NCBI GenBank assembly: GCA_030141605.1
Contig: JAQGDQ010000339.1
Location: 64,001 to 124,000, forward strand
Length of the DNA stretch: 60,000 bases
Origin: Tubiluchus corallicola
Taxonomy: Eukaryota > Priapulida > Priapulimorpha > Priapulimorphida > Tubiluchidae
Direction: 5' to 3'
The notes below the pieces were generated by a model. That model saw only the letters and a program-made list of their open reading frames with translations. It did not search any database and was not told the origin of the DNA. Of this stretch, positions 31,401 through 37,600 are shown piece by piece (position 1 is the stretch's first letter; each line of letters opens with the position of its first letter). A program made the translations under genes and the position numbers.

Positions 31401-34391
31401 GTTTGACAGGGAGCCAGTGCAACTCCATTAGAATCGGAGTAATATGATCAAAATGCTTAGCTTCATTAACAATTCTACCAGACGTAGTCTGAAGACATTG
31501 CAAGCGATAAAAATATCAAAGATAACGCACTACATAAAGTGACAGTACGAAAACAATGTCAATCATCGAGTCAATATGGATAATTGGATAAGCTAATTCA
31601 TCAGCAAACAGCAGAAGAGGTTTGTGTAGTATATGCAGTTAAATGAAAAGAAACGCTATTTTTAAGTACGTGGTAAAACGTGACTGGTTCACCAAAAAAC
31701 ACATTATTGATTTTATTGACACTATAAAGTAACTTATACTTTGGCATATTTAACAAGGAGTGTGCTCAGATTATTTTTTCAAACTTTATGCAATCAAAAC
31801 TTGTTTCAATTGGTCATCGCGTTAATTGACATTTACAAGGTTTATATGTACAACTACCAACACAAGCTCTGTGTATAATAAAACTGTATTTAAGTCACAT
31901 CAAATTTAAAGACGAAGCTTTATTTATGAAAAAGTGTTTTCTGATACTTTAATAGTTGAATATTTTCCAAATTTTTGGTGAATCAGTGGTGCACACAGGG
32001 ATGGCGATACAGTGCTGTTTCACCAGTTGGTGCAAACATTTTAAATTATTAATTATTTTCATTTTCAATTACATTAAAGTCTTTCAAACAGGTAAGTGCA
32101 ATACAAAGTAATATAACTTTGTATGGAAAGTTCTTTAAGAAATGTCTTGGAATTCAACTTATTTGTAAAAAATTTAAAATATGCCAACCTTTTTGCTTTG
32201 CCTTCGTCTTCAGCACTGGATTATTTTCAACAAATTCATCATCAGAAATGATCACTCTTCGTCCCTCACTCTCTCCGAGCTTCTTCGCTCTTCTCTCTCG
32301 CGAATGAATTGATCTGTAGAATATTACATTTAAATTACAACAAAGTAAAATAAGAAAACTTCAGCTACAGCCACCAGTTTTCTGCGGCTGGTCTTGCAGA
32401 CCAAGTGCAATTACTATTTCAGCAATTAACAAACTTATAGTTCTGCAGATCTTTCATTATAGTTGAACCAGCGACGTGAACATCTGTTGTATTATCGATT
32501 CTGTTTATCTGTCTGATTCTGTCTGCTCGCCCGTCTGTCTGTCCATCTGTTTGTCCATCATGCACGGCTGTAGAGTAATGTAGGAAGCTGAAAGTTTTTT
32601 GTCATACTGGTAGGGCATGGCTCAATATCGGAACTTATAAAATTCTGCGACAATCGGTGCAAGACCTGTACCGATGAAATATCTGTCTGTATTGAATTCT
32701 AACCTCAACCAATCGGGAAGCTCCCTATAGCGACAGCTTTTTTTCACATAATCATTCTCATCTGTTGTAGACATTGTGATATTACCATTTATAAGAGATA
32801 CCAGCAGCTGCTTCGCCAAAGAAATTTAATATCATCTTAAGTGTCAATGCAGAGACTACCGTTTTTGCGGTAGTTTCAAAGTACGTTAATCTCATTGGGG
32901 TAACTATGTCCCTCTACTGAGATCTTTCTGCTTTAAAATCAGTAGAATAGAATAGTTAAATACTAAACTTGCTATTAAAAATCTGCTACTGAAAGGAACG
33001 AAAATTCCAAGCTATGTGGAAAGTCTAAGACTATAATGAATATTTGAATATATATTTTAATACATTGAATATATTTGATTATATATGAATATGAATCTAA
33101 GACTAAATTTGAGGCCTGCGTAACTGCATCATTTTAGTATTTTATCGTGCAGTAACAGTATGGTTTACCTAAACAATGTTTTTACCAACAGAGGTCAATT
33201 TCTTGGGGACCACAGTAATATGACTTAACACAGCACAAATGCTTATAATCAAGAAACAGATATAAGTTATGAGACACACAATATAATGACATAAAAATAT
33301 ATTATGTTATATTAAAAACATTAAATATATATGTTTAAAAAGTTAAACATTTCATTAAGCACCAACCTTCTGCCTTCAATTCTCCTTCTTTTCGGTGTCA
33401 CACTCCTATATAAAAAAGATTACGGCTTTTTTAAACAATTTAAAATTAACCTTAAAGCGCTCATTTTGGATTTCAGTGTTTTCAGGTATCACGCAGTTTC
33501 CGAGTTGGAAATACTTATTCAATAAAATACTAATACTCTACATTATAATAGAAAAAATAATCAATTTTTAAGCTACTTGATTGTCACACACAACGGGATA
33601 CACGACATTTGGGTAGGGAACATTTGGGCACGGGGACACTGGGCATGGGGACAGTTTCGTACCAATGACATTTTATTTTGCAGCTAATTTTCTTTATTTT
33701 TGTTAATTAATCTTTTAATGATTCGTGTCGTTTCCTAACTCTCATAATATTTTTTAAGAATGATCATTTCACCAAATTAAACATGTGCAGTAATATATGA
33801 TATGATATAATAACTAAAACCCGTCAATTGACTTTGCGTTTCCTAGATTTTCACCCTAATTCAACCCTGTAATCAGGTAGTGGATGAGGAATCCGTAAAT
33901 AATTTTAGCACGTTAGACAATTTGATTTGCAGCGCAAAACAGAAATAATGTATCCTTGTGTGATTGAGTCACGTTGGATGTAACTTGTCCATCGGCGCAA
34001 TTCCCAAATATTCTGTCCCCATAGTGACAGGCTAAATGTGCAAAATAAACTACAACATGTCCCTGAATGAATTAGTCTACACAATATGCAGCATACCATT
34101 AAGATCAGTTGTAGTTTCAAGTCAAAATCAAAGTTTTTTTCATTTTAATATTTATTATTATTATCACATTCTGCATTTCAATACAAGTAATTATCACTTG
34201 CATCAAAACCCCACGATAACGCATTCAGTAAATGACGCCCAGGTCAAGGAGTTTTATCTTATGATTGGAATGATGATTGATCTGTTCTTCAATTTTACAG
34301 CGGGATTCTAATTCTAATAATTGAATTCAGCTTACGTTGCAGCTTCCGGCACAGATGGTCGAGACCGGACCCTTGGACTTCTCCTCACCAT
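7849..34391 (-). CDS. Transglutaminase gene (whole coding span, 16 exons recovered)
   Basis: It encodes a protein-glutamine gamma-glutamyltransferase, a calcium-dependent enzyme that crosslinks proteins through glutamine and lysine side chains. The exons are: 34391-34336, 32313-32189, 30932-30750, 30385-30313, 29771-29581, 27993-27875, 24722-24539, 22792-22657, 20883-20780, 19034-18792, 17656-17493, 16162-16033, 13375-13215, 11976-11840, 9719-9461 and 8034-7849. All have GT/AG borders and compatible phases and give 816 residues. One conserved exon of about 35 codons is absent between 27875 and 24722. The order is N-terminal sandwich, core, barrel 1, barrel 2, then an acidic tail. The triad is Cys301 (YGQCWVFSG), His359 (NFHVWNESW) and Asp382 (YDSTPQE). 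The 58 and 23 residue spacings equal those of human TGM2. There is no signal peptide or obvious membrane segment, and the N-terminus is basic. It resembles invertebrate annulin/TGM1/factor XIII-A type enzymes, but I do not assign a symbol. It is divergent from NDUFAF6. Confidence 0.95.
8176..8240 (+). repeat. tRNA-like segment (possible SINE head)
   Basis: An A-box-like TAGGTGACGAGTGG, a GACT/AGTC stem and a B-box-like TGTTCGAATCT have tRNA-like spacing. No good acceptor stem is visible, so it is more likely a tRNA-derived repeat than a working tRNA gene. Confidence 0.3.
8315..8805. mobile_element. TTAA-flanked MITE, family F copy 1 (about 490 bp)
   Basis: TTAA target sites flank inverted ends AGGAAAACCGGACAATTGT and ACAATCGTCCGGTCTTCCT. 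The interior is shared in inverse orientation with copies at 11312-11795 and 42591-43017. TTAA targets suggest piggyBac ancestry. It lies in the last intron of the transglutaminase gene. Confidence 0.85.
9461..9719 (-). CDS. Transglutaminase exon: end of barrel 2 and start of acidic tail
   Basis: The first half gives a beta-barrel end ([20 protein letters not shown], then IRGFAYVNV). After residue 50 of the exon the sequence turns into a Glu/Lys-rich run (for example [20 protein letters not shown]). The acceptor is TTTCTAG and the donor GAG|GTAAGG. The change to low complexity falls inside this exon. Confidence 0.92.
9803..10260. mobile_element. Tc1/mariner-type MITE, family A copy 2 (right end lost)
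   Basis: The left end TA|CAGTCAACCTCGGGTATAAG and the interior match the copy at 3778-4232. The right end stops at about CCGGAGGTGT without the terminal inverted repeat. It is intronic in the transglutaminase gene. Confidence 0.8.
10695..11159. mobile_element. MITE family H, copy 2 (internally deleted)
   Basis: It has the left end GTGTGCTTGCAAACAAAAAC and the right end GACGGTTTTGCTATGCAAGC. The interior matches the copy at 1714-2377 in reverse, but about 170 bp are missing before the right end. Confidence 0.75.
11312..11795. mobile_element. TTAA-flanked MITE, family F copy 2
   Basis: TTAA|AGGAAAACCGGACGATTGT ... ACAATCGTCCGGTTTTCT|TTAA. It is the inverse orientation of the copy at 8315-8805 with the same interior. 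It ends only 45 bp from the 3' end of the transglutaminase exon at 11840-11976. Confidence 0.85.
11840..11976 (-). CDS. Transglutaminase exon: start of C-terminal barrel 2
   Basis: It encodes [18 protein letters not shown] followed by FHVEGSAI, the conserved 'F-NPLP-L----F-VEG' signature of transglutaminase barrel 2. The acceptor is TTTACAG|GTT and the donor CCAAG|GTAGC. Both phases match the neighbouring exons. Confidence 0.95.
12513..13111. mobile_element. MITE family H, copy 3
   Basis: TGTGTGCTTGCAAACCAAAA at the left and GACGATTTTGCTGTGCAAGC at the right, with the family H interior. It lies in the intron between the exons at 13215-13375 and 11840-11976, 100 bp from an exon edge. Confidence 0.8.
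13215..13375 (-). CDS. Transglutaminase exon: barrel 1 end / linker to barrel 2
   Basis: It encodes [20 protein letters not shown] then a beta-strand-rich segment ending KPSLQVE. The acceptor is CTTCTCAG and the donor GAG|GTTTG. The preceding split codon gives Asp, so the frame is continuous. Confidence 0.93.
13951..14597. mobile_element. MITE family H, copy 4
   Basis: TTGTGTGCTCGCAAACCAAA at the left, family H interior, and GAACGATTTTGCTCTGCAAG at the right. It is intronic, between the barrel-1 exons. Confidence 0.8.
14678..14970. repeat. 48-bp tandem repeat with an internal inverted repeat (about 6 units)
   Basis: 'CACACATAGGGGAAGGGAGC' followed by AAAAAACCGTATGGTCGTTC and CCTTTCCC recurs every 48 bp. 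Within each unit GGGGAAGGGA can pair with TCCCTTTCCCC, giving a stem of about 10 bp around a loop of about 20 bases. Because 48 is divisible by 3, several frames stay open on both strands. Those ORFs are not genes. It is intronic in the transglutaminase gene. Confidence 0.9.
14973..16032. other. Transglutaminase intron without recognised features
   Basis: AT-rich intronic sequence between the 48-bp array and the exon at 16033. No repeat boundaries or coding signals could be supported. Confidence 0.5.
16033..16162 (-). CDS. Transglutaminase exon: barrel 1
   Basis: It encodes [16 protein letters not shown] then GFYTGIPV and [12 protein letters not shown], the strand pattern of the first C-terminal beta barrel ('N----R---------YTG'). 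The acceptor is ACACAG and the donor TCAG|GTTAGG. Confidence 0.94.
17493..17656 (-). CDS. Transglutaminase exon: core/barrel 1 linker
   Basis: It begins with GSEEERKSV completed across the splice, the usual sequence after the YKHPEG motif of transglutaminases. It ends with [13 protein letters not shown], the entry to barrel 1. The acceptor is CATTCAG and the donor GGAG|GTATGA. Confidence 0.95.
17837..17870 (+). mobile_element. TTAA-MITE family F end (fragment)
   Basis: TTAAAGGAAAACAGGACAAT resembles the terminal repeat of family F. I did not find a matching second end nearby, so it is a fragment or a diverged relative. Confidence 0.4.
18391..18790. repeat. 80-bp tandem repeat, five units, abutting a splice donor
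   Basis: Units start at 18391, 18471, 18551, 18631 and 18711 with GACCTATAGTTTAACA and contain TGGGTCCAGTTACT. The last three are nearly identical, showing recent expansion. The array ends within a few bases of the transglutaminase 5' splice site (GT at 18791-18790 on the minus strand), so its last bases are intron positions just after the donor. Confidence 0.92.
18792..19034 (-). CDS. Transglutaminase exon: end of catalytic core
   Basis: It encodes [36 protein letters not shown], and [12 protein letters not shown], all standard core motifs including calcium-binding-region residues. The acceptor is TTTTGCAG and the donor GAAG|GTATTC, immediately followed by the 80-bp array. Confidence 0.97.
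19857..20711. mobile_element. Tc1/mariner-type MITE, family D copy 1 (855 bp)
   Basis: TA|CAGTAGGGTGCCGCTTAATA at the left and TTATTAGACTCAC-type inverted sequence ending CACAACTG|TA at the right (plus strand AATAAATGGCCACAACTG). The right half repeats the AATTGACTCAAAAAC motif. Related pieces lie at 26134-26243, 28944-29467, 39395 onward and about 47910-48020. Confidence 0.85.
20780..20883 (-). CDS. Transglutaminase exon: catalytic His and Asp
   Basis: It encodes [20 protein letters not shown] followed by [11 protein letters not shown]. The His of NFHVW and the Asp of YDSTPQE are the second and third catalytic residues, 23 residues apart as in the family. The acceptor is TTTACAG and the donor GAAG|GTCAGT. 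Confidence 0.98.
21166..22420. repeat. 35-bp tandem repeat array (about 36 units)
   Basis: The unit is close to CGTTCCGTTTTCTTTATCTA then CACAGTCAAATTGCG. Central units (about 21840-22100) are nearly identical, and those at the right edge (22200-22400) are decayed. All three plus-strand frames stay open because the unit lacks stop codons, giving a spurious 403-codon ORF at 21254-22465. It sits in the transglutaminase intron between the exons at 22657 and 20883. Confidence 0.93.
22657..22792 (-). CDS. Transglutaminase exon: core segment after the active-site Cys
   Basis: It encodes [33 protein letters not shown] and LNDSVW. The NF-SAHDTD block is a hallmark of the transglutaminase core. The acceptor is TTTTGCAG and the donor TCTG|GTGAGC. 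Confidence 0.97.
22793..24538. other. Transglutaminase intron without recognised features
   Basis: AT-rich intron sequence. Open frames near 23217 and 23972-24290 lack coding character. No element ends were identified. Confidence 0.5.
24539..24722 (-). CDS. Transglutaminase exon: active-site cysteine
   Basis: It encodes [31 protein letters not shown] and [15 protein letters not shown]. The Cys of QCWVFSG is the nucleophile. The acceptor CTTTTAG|GTT falls at the position where the vertebrate family has an intron before 'VN---D-GVL'. The donor is CCACAC|GTAAGT. Confidence 0.98.
24835..25065. repeat. Fragment of a dispersed repeat (also at about 31680-32150)
   Basis: ACTTTCCATACAAAGTTATA and CACTACTGATTCACCAAAAA followed by CAAATTATTGAT match, in reverse order and inverse orientation, segments at 31990 and 32105. 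It is a dispersed non-coding element directly beside the 33-bp array. Confidence 0.6.
25085..26114. repeat. 33-bp C-rich/G-rich tandem repeat running into an assembly gap
   Basis: The unit CCCACTCCCCCTCCCCGATG plus CATAAAGTATTTA is repeated about 31 times. On the transglutaminase sense strand each unit carries runs GGGGAGGGGG and GTGGG. Because 33 is divisible by 3, open frames encode repeats of [11 protein letters not shown] (plus) or [11 protein letters not shown] (minus). They are not genes. The array stops at the N block. Confidence 0.95.
26115..26133. other. Assembly gap (19 N)
   Basis: Unsequenced bases between the 33-bp array and a truncated family D MITE. The true gap size is unknown and may exceed 19 bp. 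The transglutaminase exon missing from this intron may lie in the gap. Confidence 0.95.
26134..26243. mobile_element. Family D MITE, truncated by the gap
   Basis: AATTGGGTCAAAACACGGCG through GTCTATTAAGCGGCCACTAC then TG|TA is the inverse of the left end of the element at 19857-20711. Its other end is lost at the gap. Confidence 0.75.
26250..27180. other. Transglutaminase intron; nothing recognised
   Basis: I searched this stretch on the minus strand for the missing 'FE---LD---LLD...GDPV--SR--SA' exon and found no match. Short open frames at 26518-26900 lack coding character. Confidence 0.45.
27183..27250. repeat. Compound tetranucleotide microsatellite (TATG)n(TCTG)n
   Basis: TATG repeats pass directly into TCTG repeats and end in TACG/TATG units. 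Intronic. Confidence 0.95.
27875..27993 (-). CDS. Transglutaminase exon: start of catalytic core
   Basis: It encodes [20 protein letters not shown] then GRIWVGNW and MDWNFAQ, the conserved 'D-VY---E---EYVLN--G-I--G' start of the core. The acceptor is ATTTCAG and the donor CTCAG|GTAGGG. The next exon expected in the family does not follow. Confidence 0.97.
28125..28255 (+). mobile_element. tRNA-derived SINE fragment
   Basis: GGTCGCGAGTTTAACTCCCG resembles a polymerase III B box, followed by CCGAGTCATACCAAAGACTA and AAAAATGG. This arrangement is common in tRNA-related SINE families of marine invertebrates (from memory). The tail merges into A/T-rich DNA before the ATT microsatellite. Confidence 0.5.
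28311..28489. repeat. (ATT)n microsatellite
   Basis: Imperfect then perfect ATT/TTA trinucleotide repeats. The polyisoleucine open frames on both strands are artefacts. Confidence 0.97.
28944..29467. mobile_element. Tc1/mariner-type MITE, family D copy 2 (524 bp)
   Basis: TA|CAGTAGATGCCACTTAATAG at the left and AATAAATGGCATCTACTG at the right, with the 3' TA decayed to CA. The interior shares long segments with 19857-20711 but is about 330 bp shorter. Confidence 0.85.
29581..29771 (-). CDS. Transglutaminase exon: end of N-terminal sandwich
   Basis: It encodes [29 protein letters not shown] and IHLIFNPWC, the 'IG-Y-L' and 'FNPWC' motifs at the end of the transglutaminase N domain. The acceptor is TTTTGCAG and the donor TACTG|GTAAGA. 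Confidence 0.97.
30044..30235. repeat. Dispersed repeat (related copy at 41520-41700)
   Basis: TGTACCACATAACGCATTTA, CTCAGCCCAAGCAATTGT and CCTAGTTCATTTTTTCTTGT match the segment at 41520-41700 at high identity. Non-coding, of unknown family. Confidence 0.7.
30313..30385 (-). CDS. Transglutaminase exon: N-terminal sandwich
   Basis: A 73-base exon encoding [19 protein letters not shown]. The 'P-ESKGT---LPV' pattern is conserved in factor XIII-A-like enzymes. Phases match both neighbours. It can only be read correctly in the spliced frame, since the most open local frame is different. Confidence 0.93.
30510..30600. mobile_element. TTAA-MITE family G fragment
   Basis: TTAAAGGAAAGGTCAAGCCT begins the fragment, followed by family G interior such as ATGTTAGAAGGATTTAGCAA. 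No second end was found. Confidence 0.6.
30750..30932 (-). CDS. Transglutaminase exon: N-terminal domain
   Basis: It encodes [30 protein letters not shown] and LTVTFNRPY, the transglutaminase N domain signature 'N---HHT--Y----LIVRRGQ-F'. The acceptor is TTTTTTCAG and the donor ACGG|GTAAAT. The start at an in-frame GTG inside this exon is not a real initiation site. Confidence 0.97.
31168..31375. repeat. 50-bp tandem repeat (four units, alternating subtypes)
   Basis: AAGTTTATTCCATTCACGT with GTAGAGCTGCACTGGC or GTGGAGTTGCACTGGC recurs every 50 bp. The two subtypes alternate, which implies duplication of a 100-bp dimer. Intronic. Confidence 0.9.
31686..32150. repeat. Dispersed repeat with inverted ends (TTCACCAAAAA)
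   Basis: GGTTCACCAAAAAACACATT at about 31688 is inverted near 31970 (AATTTTTGGTGAATCAGTGG). The right part, ATATAACTTTGTATGGAAAG, also occurs inverted at about 24840. Probably a MITE or a composite of two. Confidence 0.55.
32189..32313 (-). CDS. Transglutaminase exon 2: basic/acidic N-terminal extension
   Basis: It encodes [20 protein letters not shown] then [11 protein letters not shown] and LKTKAKQK. The frame is open only in this phase and joins exon 1 (split codon AC|A) and exon 3 (G|CC) exactly. The region precedes the conserved N domain, and I recognise no motif. The acceptor is TTCTACAG and the donor AAAAG|GTTGGC. Confidence 0.85.
32314..34335. other. Transglutaminase intron 1; no recognised gene
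   Basis: It holds a short TCTG-rich run near 32510-32560 and a short run of degenerate 16-bp GGGACA-TTGGGCAC repeats at 33605-33655. Otherwise AT-rich, without supported features. Confidence 0.5.
34336..34391 (-). CDS. Transglutaminase exon 1 with start codon
   Basis: ATG at 34391 is preceded by AAAAA and followed by G. It encodes [18 protein letters not shown] and then a split Thr codon at AC|GTAAGC. The phase fits exon 2. The Arg/Pro-rich start gives no signal peptide. The start was chosen because it gives a continuous spliced frame and a good donor. Confidence 0.8.
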
Positions 34392-34554
34392 TTTTTGCTA
34401 CAATTATTTGGAAAATGTTTATTTTTCCTGCTAACTCTTTAATGATAATTTAGCAAGTAAGTCATGTACAGCCGCCGCTTCTTTCCAAAACCCCGCCAAC
34501 GGCAAAAGCGTGAATCTTGACTAATTTGTCGCTCCCACAATTCACTGATACAAA
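34392..34554. promoter_or_regulatory. Putative bidirectional promoter between transglutaminase and NDUFAF6
   Basis: Only 163 bp separate the two divergent ATG codons. The middle is locally GC-rich in an AT-rich region (CAGCCGCCGCTTC and AACCCCGCCAACGG). No clear TATA box is placed for either gene. Both transcription starts and 5' UTRs must fit here unless upstream non-coding exons exist inside the opposing gene. Confidence 0.6.
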
Positions 34555-34640
34555 ATGTCAGCTTGCACTTGTAGTTGTGCGAGATCGTTTTCTACTGGTA
34601 AATTTCGGGACACTGCCACTTATTGCTTGGAATTAATAAG
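34555..34640 (+). CDS. NDUFAF6: NDUFAF6 exon 1 (start, transit peptide)
   Basis: ATG at 34555 opens [19 protein letters not shown] followed by TYCLELI and a split Arg codon at AAG|GTTTGT. Its end joins exon 2 to give the conserved YCLEL-R-DYEG motif, which fixes this as the right first exon. Confidence 0.92.
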
Positions 34641-37600
34641 GTTTGTACATGCTCCAAGTTTATAATTATCTTTATGACGTGCAAAAGCATAATAATGAAG
34701 AAAGAAAACAGCTGGGACTCACTGACGTCGTCGTCGTTTCGGTGCTGCTACATTATAAAAAACCATGGCACGTCCCTCCTGTTGGTGCTAGGCATTCCTG
34801 TCCGCTCACGATGCATCATTCCTCAAATCTACAGTTGTATTTGCTAAATGCTTCTACAGTATATCTATATATGTCATTAGCTGACTTCCTCTTGGTCTTT
34901 TGTCGTTTCAAGAGCTTTAACTAGTTTAAGTAATTCCGTAGGAAGAGGAGCCTACTAACTACTGCCAAATCACGTTGAAAACACCGGTTCTCGCCTGATC
35001 ACCGAAGTTAAGCAACGTAGAGCCTGGTTAGTGCTTGGATGGGTGACCGCCTAGGAATACCAGGTGCTGTAGACTTGCGGGATGCCCACACTGTATCTCG
35101 ACACTAGGCGGAGGAGCTGCACCAGCAGCCAACGGCTAGAGGGCGTAGGAGGTCACGTGACCCAACAGCCATGTGTAGAGGAGTAAACCTTCCAAATCAG
35201 GAGTGGAGCCACGAAGGCGGACCAGTGCAGCATGATCACTGACTCCGGCAGCTCCTGCAGCCAACCTGGTGCCAAACGTATCGCTCCGCTTTCCTTTGGA
35301 CTACACCAGCGAGGAAGAGAGGGGGTTCCTGTTGTGTGGGCAACTCAGGATCTCCATACACCTTGCCCAGACGTGCGCCCTGGAGATGTTCAAGGATCGC
35401 ACTGCTCAGCCACAGTCGACGCTGCGGCTCCATCAATGTGATCAATAACCGACTCACTTGGCGCACACTCCATTGTCTTCCGAGACAGAAATATGCCAAC
35501 CAACCAGGAAGAGGAGACTCTTGAGGTAATCTTAGTGTGTGCCCAATCCAATGTATACTGCAATAACTTATAGAAACAACGAGGAGATTAACACAAATAA
35601 TTCAATCAGTTGTACAGTGACATAGAGTATTAATATTGGAAATTTACTGAATTTTGCTGCTGATGGTGTGAATTGCAATGGGAAAAGATAAAAAGATACA
35701 TATACTCATGAGGAAATTCAGTTATTCAAATACCAGTCTTATGGAGCAGGATTATAAATAATTGGTAAGAACTATCCATTTACGATGGTAGCAAGGCTAC
35801 CAATAGATAACATGATATTAAAGAATTCAAGAAAGCAATAATTCAAAATGTAATGAAGTAATAATAAAAAAAGTGATTCAACAAAGCAAGTATTCTCACC
35901 GCAGTCCAGAGTGTTTTCAAAACGTTTTCTCCATATCATTATGAGAGGTAGTTTGAAATGCCATTTTGCACTAAAATCCTTTTCACAGGCCAATGCGTAT
36001 AAAGCGTTGACCTTCTATTTGTTTTAAAATGGTTTCTCCAGCAACTTTGTGAACACTGAAGATGTTTCTGCGAAACCATTTTGCCATGTGAAAGGTGCAT
36101 TAGAATGTTTCAGTTAGTACTGAAACTGGTCATTGTTATTTTTTGTTTTTGCTGTTGTTTTTGCTTCTTTTCCTGTACACTATTGTCTTTACATTACAGG
36201 CGCAATGATTATGAAGGGTTTCTGTGCTCATTGCTGTTATCACAAAGTGCCAGAAGTGCTGCCATGGCTATTAGAGCATTTAACGTGGAAATAGCAAAGG
36301 TCTGTTTTTTTATGCTTTGTACTTGTGCCTTTTGTTAGCCTTGAATCCGTGCAGTAACATTACAAATTAAAAATACAAGATTTGTCAGAAGTCACTACGC
36401 TCGTACCTCGGGTTTGCCGGACAAAAGCGGGGAGACGTCGGTCTGAATTTGCCGATAGTCCAAAAGACAATACACGAAGGACACGCGCGTGCACAGATTT
36501 TCATCTTTATACATGTAGATGTTCAATCAATGTGGTTTAAAATGGTTTTAGGTTCAAGACTCGGTATCGGATCAAAAAATTGGTGAAATGAAGATGCAGT
36601 TTTGGAAGGATGCAATGCAAAACATTTATAAGGTGAGGTTTTTTCTTATGATACCTGCTGTGACTTACTCTCTCACATTTTACTTTTTGGTATCATAATG
36701 TAAACAAAAATATCGAGTCTATATCCGGGCCTAAATCAACTCAGTGTACAGAGCAAGCAAGTAACAGAGTTTTCTCCAATTCGAAACCTCATCTCTAGTT
36801 AACCTAAGCAGATTTACAAGGGTAGTTTTTAGTTTTAGGTTTAATGCCTTGACATCTGCATTTAACTCACGAGATAAATATACTTTAAAATATATCACTT
36901 ATACTTTAAAATATAGGAAGTATATAGAATATGAATTAATATAGCCGTGTTTATAATCTCTCTAACTATCTCAATATTTTAATTTTACAGGGAAATCCGC
37001 CTGACCATCCTGTTGCTATAGAAGTCGCAAAGGTAAGTAACTTTTCTTGTTACAAGATTTATTGGTTTTTTTTCTGTTATAAGATTTATTGATTTTTTTT
37101 CTACGATCTTGTACATATCAGTTTTGTTCTTTTTTAATTTGTTGATGATATTTTGAAGTTCGTCATCTTGGCCTTGTAAATCAACCAACAAAAATGATTG
37201 GTTTTTGTTTGCAGGCAGTAAAACAGCATGATTTATCCAGGCACTGGTTCAGTCGTATCATCGATGCTAGGGTTTGTATCAGCAAAAGTCTTGATCATGA
37301 GTTTGTATTTTTAAAATATAAATTATAGTTGTATGTAACTGTAAGCAAAATTATTTTGAAAATTTAAGAAACAAAATGACAAAGTTTATATCTCTCTTCT
37401 TTATTTCCAATTCTAGGAGAAAAATTTAACTGGGAGACCCCCTGCCTCTCTGCAAGATTGCGAAAATTACGGAGAGAACACGGTGTCGTCTGTAATCTAC
37501 CTCACACTCGAATGTCACGGTAAGCACCTATCCTTAGATTCGACGTCAGGAAATCATGCTTGGGAGGTTGTCCTTGAATCAAATTAAGCAGTTATTCACA

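Noticed and set aside
33605-34030. Possible MITE with GGGGACAG / CTGTCCCC ends
   Set aside because: The short complementary motifs are not at matching positions, and no target duplication was found.
34623-34924. Plus-strand ORFs overlapping NDUFAF6 exon 1 and intron 1
   Set aside because: They start inside exon 1 in other frames and lack motifs; the spliced NDUFAF6 frame explains the coding signal.
34950-35073. Functional 5S rRNA gene
   Set aside because: Changes in conserved helices, no T-run terminator and flanking target duplications favour a retroposed copy.
35232-35524. ORFs inside the 5S-headed insertion
   Set aside because: They overlap on both strands in GC-rich repeat sequence, with no domain recognised.
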